Shown here one piece after another: positions 7,756-16,243 of a DNA stretch of 64,000 nucleotides. The notes under the pieces are model-generated. The model searched no databases, was not told the DNA's origin, and saw only the letters and a program-made list of their open reading frames with translations. Source of the DNA: an uncultured Oscillospiraceae bacterium (lineage in GTDB: Bacteria; Bacillota; Clostridia; Oscillospirales; Acutalibacteraceae). The stretch lies in contig UQBX01000009.1 in NCBI GenBank assembly GCA_900539425.1, positions 6,015 to 70,014 on the forward strand, read 5' to 3'. The position numbers and the translations under genes are program-made. Within the stretch, counting starts at the first letter, position 1, and each line of letters begins with the position of its first letter.

Positions 7756-9234
7756 ATGGAAAAATATTTGATTAATCCCTATCAAAAAATCAGCAAAATC
7801 AATAAGGATATATACGGCCATTTTTCAGAACATCTTGGCAGATGTATCTATGGAGGTCTCTATGTTGGAGAAGATTCTAAAATACCTAATGTTAACGGCA
7901 TGAGAAGCGATGTTGTAAGCGCTCTTAAAGAAATGGGTATCCCTGTTCTTCGCTGGCCTGGCGGATGCTTTGCAGATGAATATCATTGGAAAGACGGTAT
8001 TGGTGAAAAATCAAGCCGCAAGAAAATGGTTAATACACACTGGGGCGGAGTGGTAGAAGATAATTCTTTCGGTACTCACGAGTTTTTTGAACTTTGCCGC
8101 CAGCTTGGCTGTGATGCCTATATCAACGGCAACGTCGGCTCAGGCACTGTAGAGGAAATGAATGAGTGGGTAGAATATATGACTTTCGGCGGTGATTCGC
8201 CTATGTCTCGCTTAAGAGAAAAGAACGGTCATAAAGAGCCTTGGAAAATTAAGTATTTCGGTGTCGGCAATGAGAGCTGGGGCTGCGGCGGAAATATGGA
8301 GGCCGAGTATTACGGTGATCTTTTCAGAAGATATAATACATATGTTCGTGATTATGATCAGAATAATAAGATTTACAGAATTGCTTGCGGCCCAAACGGT
8401 GATGACTATAACTGGACTGAAAGACTGCTTAAAAAGATCGGAAGAAAAGCAAACGGTATTTCACTTCATTATTATACAGTTCCGACCGGTAACTGGGACA
8501 AGAAAGGCTCTTCAACTGATTTTGATGAAAACGAATATTTTTCTACCATTGCAAAAGCTTATAATATAGATCGAATTATCTCACGCCACTGCGATATCAT
8601 GAATAAATATGACCCTGATAAAAAAATCAATCTCATAGTTGATGAATGGGGAACATGGTATGATGTAGAGCCCGGAACTAATCCAGGATTTCTTTATCAG
8701 CTCAGCACAATGAGGGATGCTGTTGTTGCGGCGCTTTCTTTGAATATTTTCAATAAGCATTCGGACAGAATTTCTATGGCAAACATAGCGCAGACTGTAA
8801 ATGTGCTTCAGTCTGTTGTGCTTACTGACGGTGAGGACATGGTGCTCACTCCAACATATTACGTTTTCAAAATGTTCAAAGAGCATCAGAATAACACACT
8901 GATCGGTTCATATATTACTACTCCCGTCAGGGAAGAAAATGGTGAAAAAGCTCCGAAGCTTATTGAATCTGCTTCAGTTGACGAAAACGGTATTATATAT
9001 TCAACTGTTGTAAATACCTGCCCTGTTGAAAACGCTGAAATTGAATGCGAAATAGCACACAGTGATGTAAAATCAGTAAAAGCGTATATCATTACAGGCG
9101 GTATGCGTGACGGCAACACATTTGAAAATAAGAATGTTATTTATGAAAAAGAGTTCAGCGATTTCAAATTAAAAGCTGGCGGATTTACTGCTAATATTCC
9201 GCCTTGCAGTGTTGTGAAATTCGTTATTGAATAA
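7756..9234 (+). CDS. alpha-L-arabinofuranosidase, glycoside hydrolase family 51
   Basis: A retaining arabinofuranosidase of 492 residues that would release arabinose from arabinoxylan or arabinan oligosaccharides. The GH51 features are IYGHFSEHLGRCIYGG near the N-terminus, RWPGGCFADEYHW, the acid/base Glu173 in GVGNESWG, and the nucleophile Glu297 in VDEWGTW. A C-terminal beta domain follows. There is no signal peptide, so it acts in the cytoplasm on imported oligosaccharides. The start ATG 7756 has a GGAAGG site. No arabinose transporter or regulator lies beside it, unlike many GH51 loci. Confidence 0.92.
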   Translation: MEKYLINPYQKISKINKDIYGHFSEHLGRCIYGGLYVGEDSKIPNVNGMRSDVVSALKEMGIPVLRWPGGCFADEYHWKDGIGEKSSRKKMVNTHWGGVVEDNSFGTHEFFELCRQLGCDAYINGNVGSGTVEEMNEWVEYMTFGGDSPMSRLREKNGHKEPWKIKYFGVGNESWGCGGNMEAEYYGDLFRRYNTYVRDYDQNNKIYRIACGPNGDDYNWTERLLKKIGRKANGISLHYYTVPTGNWDKKGSSTDFDENEYFSTIAKAYNIDRIISRHCDIMNKYDPDKKINLIVDEWGTWYDVEPGTNPGFLYQLSTMRDAVVAALSLNIFNKHSDRISMANIAQTVNVLQSVVLTDGEDMVLTPTYYVFKMFKEHQNNTLIGSYITTPVREENGEKAPKLIESASVDENGIIYSTVVNTCPVENAEIECEIAHSDVKSVKAYIITGGMRDGNTFENKNVIYEKEFSDFKLKAGGFTANIPPCSVVKFVIE

Positions 9235-9500
9235 TGGAACATGTATGTAAAAAATGTCTTTTGCTTGAAGCAGGCGAGAGAGCTTCGTTTGAAGGTGTAA
9301 AGAGTTACCTTGAAACGATTGACAGTTCTTTGAAAGTAAGCCCTGAAGTGTATAAAAAGCGGCTTGAATACTGTAAAAACTGTGACAGCCTTATTGCTGG
9401 AATGTGTATAAAATGCGGATGCTACTGCGAGCTTCGTGCGGCACTCAAAAATAAAGCCTGCGCAGATTATGACAACAGAAAATGGAATAAGGATATATAA
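9234..9500 (+). CDS. small Cys-rich protein, DUF6171-like
   Basis: 88 residues with eight or more cysteines arranged as putative zinc sites: CKKC near the N-terminus and YCKNCDSLIAGMCIKCGCYCE in the second half. This resembles the small uncharacterised family DUF6171 of Clostridia; the assignment is from memory of the pattern. Its ATG overlaps the GH51 stop by one base (TAATG), so translation is coupled. The function is unknown, and the pairing with GH51 may be only positional. A terminator follows within 10 bases. Confidence 0.7.
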   Translation: MEHVCKKCLLLEAGERASFEGVKSYLETIDSSLKVSPEVYKKRLEYCKNCDSLIAGMCIKCGCYCELRAALKNKACADYDNRKWNKDI

Positions 9501-9507
9501 TGATTTT

Positions 9508-9542
9508 AAACACACGCGGTAAATACTGCGTGTGTTTATTTT
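9508..9542 (+). terminator. rho-independent terminator after the GH51 operon
   Basis: AAACACACGC and GCGTGTGTTT pair over 10 bp around a 10-base loop, followed by a T-rich stretch. It lies inside the longest reading frame of the next gene, arguing that that gene starts downstream. Confidence 0.8.
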
Positions 9543-9568
9543 TATATTTATTTGTCAATATTCACTGT

Positions 9569-10387
9569 ATGAAGAGAATAAGATTGAAAAAATACGATAT
9601 GACTTTTATTTATATTCCGGTACTGATGCTCAGCATTTTGTCGGTAATAACTTATATAATCAGGCTTTTTAACATTGAAGTTTCCGATTATATATTTTTT
9701 ACGGGCACTGTTGTTTTGCTGTGCTTTTTTATAGTTTCGAAAGTAAATTTAAAGGCATTAAAAGTAATAATGATATTGCTTGCTATAGTTTTTTTGGCAG
9801 TGTTTTATATTTTGGGGAATTCATTTCTGATTACAGCTGCCAAAAAACTATCCTCGTCTGCAGTTTCGTTTGGATTTTTTGATTTTCTGTTTAATACTTG
9901 TTCAGTTTATAAATTCCAGCAGCTTGTATATGAAACTTCTTGCGGCGGCGCACGTATAATTGATAATCAAATTATATGCGGTGTTATAAATATAGTTAAG
10001 GCAAATCCTGATTCGGATCTGATAAGCTATCTAAGCGGAAAAGTAGTTTTTATGTTTGCTCTGTGCGGAATATTGCTTTCCGAAAAGAAAAACTTTAAAG
10101 CCAACCTTCTCGTTTGCGCATTAATGCTTATCAGCGGCAATCCTTCTCCTGCTCTTATACTGTTGCTGTTTACCAGCCCCTCCATATATTTTCTTGCGAT
10201 GCTGATTAACTTTTTCTCCTTTATAATTTCCGCTCAGTTTGATATAAAAGGTGCTTTCAGAGTAAATCCATCATTGTTTGAGGTCTTTTATCATTCTGAT
10301 AATATTATAAATTTACTTGCATTCTCTGTTTTGTTGTGCGCTGTTTCATATTTTGTTTCCCGCCTTGTAAAGGAGCGCAAAAGATGA
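9569..10387 (+). CDS. membrane protein of unknown function
   Basis: About 272 residues with roughly seven hydrophobic segments, a basic N-terminus (MKRIRLKKYD) and a basic C-terminal end (SRLVKERKR). I do not recognise the family. A cysteine-bearing non-hydrophobic stretch between helices 3 and 4 (NTCSVYKFQQLVYETSCGG) may form an outer loop. The frame is open from 9500, but that part would span the preceding terminator, so I place the start at ATG 9569, or possibly ATG 9599. Neither has a good ribosome site. Phe and Ile are abundant. The nearby alkD gene starts 23 bases after its stop. Confidence 0.55.
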   Translation: MKRIRLKKYDMTFIYIPVLMLSILSVITYIIRLFNIEVSDYIFFTGTVVLLCFFIVSKVNLKALKVIMILLAIVFLAVFYILGNSFLITAAKKLSSSAVSFGFFDFLFNTCSVYKFQQLVYETSCGGARIIDNQIICGVINIVKANPDSDLISYLSGKVVFMFALCGILLSEKKNFKANLLVCALMLISGNPSPALILLLFTSPSIYFLAMLINFFSFIISAQFDIKGAFRVNPSLFEVFYHSDNIINLLAFSVLLCAVSYFVSRLVKERKR

Positions 10388-10410
10388 TATATTGATAACG
10401 GTGATATGTT

Positions 10411-11070
10411 ATGGATGTAAGGCAGGAACTTTTAAACTGTGCTGATATAAATTATAAAGAATTTCATAAAAAGCTTGTACCAACGGTAGATGAAAATAGA
10501 ATAATAGGCGTTCGTATTCCTCAATTGCGCAAAATCGGAAAAAAGCTTGAAAATAACAGTTTTGAGTGGTATTTCTATGAAGAAATCATGCTTCATGGTT
10601 TTTATATAGGTTATAAAAAGCTTGATTATAAAGAGCGTCTTGCTCTGCTCGATGAATTCGTGCCACGCATAGATAATTGGGCTGTTTGCGATTGTGTTTG
10701 CTCAACTCTTAAATTCATTGAAAAGAATAAAAAGGAATTTCTTGATTATCTGCCAAAATATATGTATTCTGATAAGGAATATGAGGTGCGCTTCAGTACG
10801 GTAATTCTTATGGATTACTATATTTGCGATGAGTATATTGATTTTGTGCTTGATTATCTTACGTCTGTTAAAAGCAGTTACTATTATGTAAATATGGCCG
10901 TTGCGTGGGCTCTATCAGTTGCATTCGTAAAGTACAGAGAAAAAGTTTTGCCTCTTATAAAATCAAAGTGTCTTCCTAAAAATGTTCACAACATGACCAT
11001 ATCTAAAATAAGGGACAGTTTCAGAGTAGACGGCGATACAAAAAAATATCTGAAAACTTTAAGAGTGTAG
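10411..11070 (+). CDS. DNA alkylation repair glycosylase, AlkD family
   Basis: A HEAT-repeat DNA glycosylase of 219 residues that would excise N3- and N7-alkylated purines. The residues known from Bacillus cereus AlkD are present in order: Trp90 and Asp94 (DNWAVCD), Arg127 (YEVRFSTV) and Trp166 (NMAVAWALS). Start ATG 10411 has GGTGAT upstream. It follows the unknown membrane gene by 23 bases and ends inside its own terminator. Confidence 0.88.
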   Translation: MDVRQELLNCADINYKEFHKKLVPTVDENRIIGVRIPQLRKIGKKLENNSFEWYFYEEIMLHGFYIGYKKLDYKERLALLDEFVPRIDNWAVCDCVCSTLKFIEKNKKEFLDYLPKYMYSDKEYEVRFSTVILMDYYICDEYIDFVLDYLTSVKSSYYYVNMAVAWALSVAFVKYREKVLPLIKSKCLPKNVHNMTISKIRDSFRVDGDTKKYLKTLRV

Positions 11071-11090
11071 CAATACACTCTTTTGTTTTT
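11061..11090 (+). terminator. rho-independent terminator overlapping the alkD stop
   Basis: AAGAGTGTA/TACACTCTT form the stem, with the alkD TAG stop inside it, followed by a TTTTGTTTTT tract. Confidence 0.8.
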
Positions 11091-11129
11091 ATTACAATTT
11101 TGTAATGGAGATGAAAATAAATATATGAT
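11091..11129 (+). promoter_or_regulatory. promoter with Bce-type response-regulator box
   Basis: The palindrome ATTACAATTTTGTAAT (11091-11106) contains TTACA-N4-TGTAA, the form reported for BceR-like regulators. It overlaps a -35 element TTGTAA (11100-11105), with TATGAT at 11124-11129 (18-base spacer). It is the likely autoregulatory site for the two-component genes that follow. Confidence 0.55.
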
Positions 11130-11153
11130 AATATATATTCGGAGGTCATTGTT

Positions 11154-11828
11154 ATGGATATATTTCTGCTTGAAGATGACAGCGCTATCGGTATAGGACT
11201 TTCGTATTCACTCAAAAACGAGGGATACGGTGTTACTGTTGCAAAAACGGTAAAAGAAGCGCTGAAAGTTATAAAAGAGAAATCATTTTCTCTTTATATT
11301 CTTGATCTTACTCTGCCGGACGGCAGCGGTTACGACGTCTGCACTGAAATTAAAAAATCGGGTGATTTGCCCGTTATTTTTCTAACCGCATATGACGATG
11401 AGGTAAATGTTATCATGGGGCTTGAGCTCGGCGCGGACGATTACATTTCAAAGCCGTTCAGAGTAAAAGAACTTCTTGCAAGGATAAAAACAGTTCTTCG
11501 CAGATATAACAAGGATACTGCCGACGGAATAATCAATATAGGAAATATTAAAATAAATACAAATGAAGCAAAAGTCTATAGAAATTCTCAGGAAATAATT
11601 CTTACCGCCATGGAATACAGACTGCTCCTGACATTTATTAATAACCGCGGTATCGTTCTGACACGTCAGAAACTGCTTGAAGATATTTGGGATGTTGCTG
11701 GCGATTTTGTTAATGATAATACGCTGACGGTTTATATAAAAAGGCTGAGAGATAAAATCGAGGAGGATCCCGCAAATCCGTCTGTTATAAAAACGGTTAG
11801 GGGATTGGGGTATATTCTGGAAAAATGA
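11154..11828 (+). CDS. OmpR-family response regulator
   Basis: 224 residues: a receiver domain with the acidic pair near the N-terminus (LLEDDSA), phosphoacceptor Asp51 (LYILDLTLPDG) and Lys in SKPF; then a winged-helix DNA-binding domain ending VIKTVRGLGYILEK. It would be phosphorylated by the histidine kinase, whose ATG overlaps its stop by 4 bases. A strong GGAGG precedes ATG 11154. The gene order (regulator, kinase, ATPase, permease) and the TTACA-N4-TGTAA boxes suggest it controls the exporter in response to antimicrobial peptides or envelope stress. Confidence 0.9.
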   Translation: MDIFLLEDDSAIGIGLSYSLKNEGYGVTVAKTVKEALKVIKEKSFSLYILDLTLPDGSGYDVCTEIKKSGDLPVIFLTAYDDEVNVIMGLELGADDYISKPFRVKELLARIKTVLRRYNKDTADGIINIGNIKINTNEAKVYRNSQEIILTAMEYRLLLTFINNRGIVLTRQKLLEDIWDVAGDFVNDNTLTVYIKRLRDKIEEDPANPSVIKTVRGLGYILEK

Positions 11829-12817
11829 AAAATCAAGAGTTTAAACTTATGATAATAGTATCAGCGGTTTGTACTGCTGTTTCTTCGGCTGTGTGCCTGT
11901 TCTTTAGTACCACGGCAGCAATTATCTGTTTCTTGTCGGGAACTGTAATTACTGCTGTATTTGCTGTTTTTACACGGCAAAGATATATAAAAATTGAGGA
12001 ATTAAACGATTATCTATCAGCTGTATGCTCGGGTAATTATGAACTTGATGTTGATGATAACGCAGAAGGCGAACTTTCAATTCTTAAAAATAATCTGTAT
12101 AAGGTTATGATATTGCTAAGAACTGCAAGCGAAGACGCGAAAAAAGACAAAATTTACCTTGCGGATTCGCTGGCAGATATTTCTCATCAGCTCAAGACGC
12201 CTCTGACGTCAATGATAATAATGACGGAAGTTCTTGAAAATGAAACGGACAGCAGTAAAAGAGCCGATTTTATCAGAATAATGGAAGAACAGCTGAATAA
12301 AATGCAGTGGCTGATAACAACATTGCTTAAACTATCCAAGCTTGATGCTGACACAGCGGATTTCAATATAAAAAAGCTAAACTGTGCAGATATAATTGAA
12401 AAGTCCCTTAAACCGTTTGCTATTCAGACGGATATTAAAGGAATAGAGGTTAAAAAGGATATTGATCCTTTTGATTTTGACGGTGATGAAAACTGGAGTA
12501 TAGAAGCTCTTGAAAATATAATCAAAAACTGCATTGAGCATACTGCTGACGGCGGTACGCTGTGCATAACATCAAAATCTAACTCAATTTATAATGAAAT
12601 ACAAATAAGCGATAACGGCTGCGGTATCGCGCCTGAAGATTTACCGCATATTTTTGAAAGGTTTTATCACGGAAAGAATTCTTCTTCAGAGAGTGTTGGA
12701 ATAGGACTCGCTCTTGCGAAAGCAGTTCTTTCAAAAGAAAACGCTGATATAGAAGTGAAAAGCAGGGAAGGCATGGGCAGTACATTTACCATCCGCTTCT
12801 ACAAATTTGTAGTTTAA
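11825..12817 (+). CDS. sensor histidine kinase with almost no extracellular domain
   Basis: 330 residues. Two membrane helices lie in the first ~50 residues with only a few residues between them, the layout of intramembrane-sensing kinases such as BceS, which sense through a partner transporter. A HAMP-like linker follows, then the H-box ISHQLKTPLTSM (His121), N-box (NIIKNCIEHT), and ATP-lid glycine boxes (DNGCGI, GIGLALAK). Its 3' end overlaps the upstream box of the ABC promoter. Confidence 0.88.
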   Translation: MKNQEFKLMIIVSAVCTAVSSAVCLFFSTTAAIICFLSGTVITAVFAVFTRQRYIKIEELNDYLSAVCSGNYELDVDDNAEGELSILKNNLYKVMILLRTASEDAKKDKIYLADSLADISHQLKTPLTSMIIMTEVLENETDSSKRADFIRIMEEQLNKMQWLITTLLKLSKLDADTADFNIKKLNCADIIEKSLKPFAIQTDIKGIEVKKDIDPFDFDGDENWSIEALENIIKNCIEHTADGGTLCITSKSNSIYNEIQISDNGCGIAPEDLPHIFERFYHGKNSSSESVGIGLALAKAVLSKENADIEVKSREGMGSTFTIRFYKFVV

Positions 12818-12839
12818 TATTACGAAATTGTTATATAAT
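12799..12839 (+). promoter_or_regulatory. regulated promoter of the ABC exporter with two dyad boxes
   Basis: A perfect TATAAT (12834-12839) has no matching -35 (AGTTTA at the 17-base position). Two dyads lie upstream: CTACAAATTTGTAG (12799-12812) and TTACG-AAAT-TGTTA (12820-12833), centred 21 bases apart. They share the ACA-N4-TGT form of the box before the regulator gene. A weak -35 with tandem boxes fits activation by the response regulator. Confidence 0.5.
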
Positions 12840-12898
12840 AGTCATTTTGCTGTAAGGTTAGGATGTTATTCTTTGACTGTCGAAAGGAGATATATGAC

Positions 12899-13582
12899 AT
12901 GAAAATACTTGAAATTCAGAATTTATCCAAAACTTACGGCAAGGGTGACGTTATGGTACGCGCGCTTGACAACGTGTCTTTTTCTGTTGAAAAAGGCGAG
13001 TTCGTTGCTATAGTAGGCCCCTCGGGTTCTGGCAAGTCTACATTGCTTCATATCCTGGGAGGTGTTGATACACCTACTTCCGGCACCGTTATCATCGATA
13101 AGACGGATATTTCGTCTCTTGATGAAACTGCGCTTGCTATATTCAGACGCAGACAGATAGGGCTGATTTATCAGTTTTATAATCTTATACCAATTCTTAC
13201 CGTAGAGGAAAATCTTACCCTTCCATTACTTTTGGACGGAAGAAAACCTGATAAAGCAAGGCTTAATGATATTATTACAAAGCTTGGACTAACAAACAGG
13301 ATTGATCACCTGCCAAATCAGCTTTCAGGCGGTCAGCAGCAGAGAGTTGCAATCGGCAGAGCCCTTATAAATAATCCTGCTTTGCTTCTTGCTGATGAGC
13401 CTACAGGTAATCTTGACAGCGAAAACAGCCGAGAAATTATAGCTTTGCTCAGAAAATTCAATAAAGAATTTAATCAGACCGTAATTATGATTACACATGA
13501 TGAAAAGATTGCACTTTCTGCTGACAGAATTATTGCTATAGAGGACGGTAAGATTACAAGAGATGAGGTGAGGATGGGTTGA
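12899..13582 (+). CDS. ABC transporter ATP-binding protein (MacB/LolD/BceA type)
   Basis: 227 residues with Walker A GPSGSGKST, Q-loop, signature LSGGQQQRVAIGRAL, Walker B LLLADEPTGNLD and the switch His in MITHDEK. This subfamily works with FtsX-like permeases in peptide or lipid export and in resistance. ATG 12899 is preferred to the GTG-type start at 12863 because AAGGAG stands 9 bases before it. It overlaps the permease gene by 4 bases. Confidence 0.92.
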   Translation: MKILEIQNLSKTYGKGDVMVRALDNVSFSVEKGEFVAIVGPSGSGKSTLLHILGGVDTPTSGTVIIDKTDISSLDETALAIFRRRQIGLIYQFYNLIPILTVEENLTLPLLLDGRKPDKARLNDIITKLGLTNRIDHLPNQLSGGQQQRVAIGRALINNPALLLADEPTGNLDSENSREIIALLRKFNKEFNQTVIMITHDEKIALSADRIIAIEDGKITRDEVRMG

Positions 13583-16194
13583 ACATCATTCAAAAACTTA
13601 CCCTTGCTCATCTTAAAAAGAATAAGGGCAGAACAGTTGTAACCACGCTCGGAATATGTGTTTCTGTTGCGATGATAACAGCAGTATTTGTCTGCATTGC
13701 GTCTTTTATGAATTATATGGGCAATGTCACACTATACAGCTCAGGCAACTGCCACGCAAGAGTATACGGCGTAACAGAAACAGAAACAAATGAACTGAAA
13801 TCTACTGACGGCGTTTCGAAAGTAGGACTTGTTGCTGCCCTTCCTCCTGAAAAAGAAGGCTTCAAAATTGATTACGGAGTTTCTGACCGAACTTCTTCGG
13901 GTTCGATATATGCAGCAGATCAAGATGCGCTCAGCCAGCTTGTTACTTGTGATGTAAACGGATCATTACCGCAAAACAGCAGCGAGATACTTGTTGAGCA
14001 GGATTTTATAGACAGCAATAAACTTGATTGGAAAGTCGGCGATACTGTTACTATTCCGGTTGGCTCAAGGCAATATTATGAAAATAACTCTGTTCGTTAT
14101 GTATCTGGCGTCTATGTATCGGGTGAAGAATTTGTTTTAAATGATATTAAAGAATATAAAATCTCAGGCATAGTCAACGGCAATATGCCTACGGGATATT
14201 ATGAAATAATAAGACTTGCTCAGCCTGATGAGCTTGAAGGAGCTACGGCGTGCGTAGAACTTTCCGAAATAAACATGAATTCCTATTCGGAATTAATCAA
14301 AATAATGAAAGCATGCAATATTGATGCTTCAAGATATGAATTAAATACTGATTATTTAAGCGCTAATTTCTCTTTTGCTGCGGACAGTGATCTTGCATTA
14401 TCTACTCTCCCTGTAGTTGCTGTAATTCTTGCTGTAATTATTTTCGCAAGTGTTGCCTTGATATATAATGCATTCGGTATGTCATTATCAGAGAGAACAC
14501 GTTATCTCGGAATGCTTGCTTCCGTAGGCGCCACGAAAGCTCAAAAAAGCTCATCTGTATATTTCGAAGGATTTCTGCTTGGCCTTGTAGGAATACCTGT
14601 GGGTATTGGCGCCGGTATACTTGGAATTTATATAACTCTTGAGGCTGTTGGAACACGTATTCAGCAGGCGGGGCTCATAAACGGCGGTGACAATGTAAAA
14701 CTCAGCATTGTTGTTCCGTTATGGGTGATACTTTGCATCATTTTTGTCAGCGCATTTACAATATTTATTTCAGCGATGATTCCTGCCAAAAAAGCGTCTT
14801 CTGTTACGCCGATAGCAGCTCTTAAACAAACTAATGAGATAAAGCTGAAATCTAAAAAGCTTAAATCTTCAAAACTTATCAGAGCAATATTCGGCTATGA
14901 GGGCGAACTTGCAAACAAAAATCTGAAGCGAAACGGCAGAAAATCAAGGGTAATTACAGCGTCTATAGCGCTTTCAATAATATTATTCCTGAGTGTTAAT
15001 GCGTTTTGCGATATGTTCGTAAAGGCAAACGATCTCTCAAATGATCTGCCTTATCAGGTTTACGCGTCCGTGGGTAATCAGAATGAATATGATATTGTGA
15101 AAGAAGACGCATCATCACTTACCGGTATCGATGACGTATACAGCGCAACTAATTTATATTTTAGATATGGCGGGGACTCTGCTGTTGAAAATGTAAATAC
15201 TAATCAAGACGTTGCAGATAAGTCAAATCTAACATCGTCATACAGCAAACTCTTTGATGACAATTTGGCTTATATCAATTTTATAGATGATGAGGATTTT
15301 AATCAGCTTTGCAAGAATAACTCTATTGATTACAAAGAATATTACGAACCTTACGGTGAAAATGACAAAGAAGTAAGAGCGCTTCTTATGAATAACGTAT
15401 CACATGACGGAAAGGGAGGGGAGGCATTTACTGATAATATATTAGGTGAAATGTTTTATTCTGATCAATACGATGAAAACGGAAATAAATTAACTGTTTC
15501 TGAAAATGTTAATTTAAAAGCTGTAGTTACAGGATTTGTAGACTATGATTCAAAAAACTATGTTTGCAATCTTAATCCTGCTACTACAATAAGCCTTTAT
15601 GTTCCCCTCAGTATGTATGTTAATTACTGCGAATCTATCGGCATAAATGCTGAAATGACTGTGGCTGTGGAAACGCAGGATTCAGAAAAAGCTACGAAAG
15701 ATATAGAAGATATTATTGATGAAAATAATCTGAGCGGGGCAGTGGTTATAGACATAGAGAAAACTACCGTTGCAATGAATACGTTAATTTTCTGTATTCA
15801 GGTATTTTTCTACGGCTTTGCGGCGCTGATAACACTTATTTCAGTTGCAAATATTATCAATACTGTTTCAACGGGTATTGATTTAAGGCGCAAGGAGTTT
15901 GCAATGTATAAATCGGTAGGCATTACTCCCGGCGGATTTAATAAAATGATCTGCATGGAAAGCTTGTTCTACGGCCTGAAAGCGCTTATTTTCGGTATCC
16001 CCATCAGCATATTACTTTCTTTGGCAATGTACTTATTGCTTCAGTCAGGAAATATTCCCTTTACAATTAACATCCCTCTTTACTTGATTGTTGCAGCGGT
16101 TGTATTTCTGATTGTAGGAGCGTCAATGTTCTTTGCCGTATCCAAACTTAAAAATGATTCAATTGTTGAAACTTTAAAAGAAGATATCTGCTGA
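13579..16194 (+). CDS. FtsX-like ABC permease with two large extracellular domains
   Basis: 871 residues with a TTG start preceded by GAGGTGAGG. Topology: one helix (~20-45), an extracellular domain of ~225 residues, three helices (~275-400), a cytoplasmic linker, one helix (~465), a second extracellular domain of ~230 residues, then three helices ending SIVETLKEDIC. These are two complete FtsX units in tandem. BceB permeases differ: they have ten helices and one such domain. It would form the export channel with the preceding ATPase; the substrate is unknown. The extracellular parts are rich in Asp, Asn and Ser. Confidence 0.85.
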   Translation: MNIIQKLTLAHLKKNKGRTVVTTLGICVSVAMITAVFVCIASFMNYMGNVTLYSSGNCHARVYGVTETETNELKSTDGVSKVGLVAALPPEKEGFKIDYGVSDRTSSGSIYAADQDALSQLVTCDVNGSLPQNSSEILVEQDFIDSNKLDWKVGDTVTIPVGSRQYYENNSVRYVSGVYVSGEEFVLNDIKEYKISGIVNGNMPTGYYEIIRLAQPDELEGATACVELSEINMNSYSELIKIMKACNIDASRYELNTDYLSANFSFAADSDLALSTLPVVAVILAVIIFASVALIYNAFGMSLSERTRYLGMLASVGATKAQKSSSVYFEGFLLGLVGIPVGIGAGILGIYITLEAVGTRIQQAGLINGGDNVKLSIVVPLWVILCIIFVSAFTIFISAMIPAKKASSVTPIAALKQTNEIKLKSKKLKSSKLIRAIFGYEGELANKNLKRNGRKSRVITASIALSIILFLSVNAFCDMFVKANDLSNDLPYQVYASVGNQNEYDIVKEDASSLTGIDDVYSATNLYFRYGGDSAVENVNTNQDVADKSNLTSSYSKLFDDNLAYINFIDDEDFNQLCKNNSIDYKEYYEPYGENDKEVRALLMNNVSHDGKGGEAFTDNILGEMFYSDQYDENGNKLTVSENVNLKAVVTGFVDYDSKNYVCNLNPATTISLYVPLSMYVNYCESIGINAEMTVAVETQDSEKATKDIEDIIDENNLSGAVVIDIEKTTVAMNTLIFCIQVFFYGFAALITLISVANIINTVSTGIDLRRKEFAMYKSVGITPGGFNKMICMESLFYGLKALIFGIPISILLSLAMYLLLQSGNIPFTINIPLYLIVAAVVFLIVGASMFFAVSKLKNDSIVETLKEDIC

Positions 16195-16202
16195 TGAGAA
16201 AA

Positions 16203-16236
16203 GGGCAGTTGCGTTAAGCAACTGCCCGATTTTTAT
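16203..16236. terminator. terminator between converging permease and murC genes
   Basis: GGGCAGTTGC and GCAACTGCCC form a 10-bp stem with a 5-base loop, followed by ATTTTTAT. Upstream A's are few, so it serves mainly the plus strand. Confidence 0.85.
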
Positions 16237-16243
16237 ATATGGT

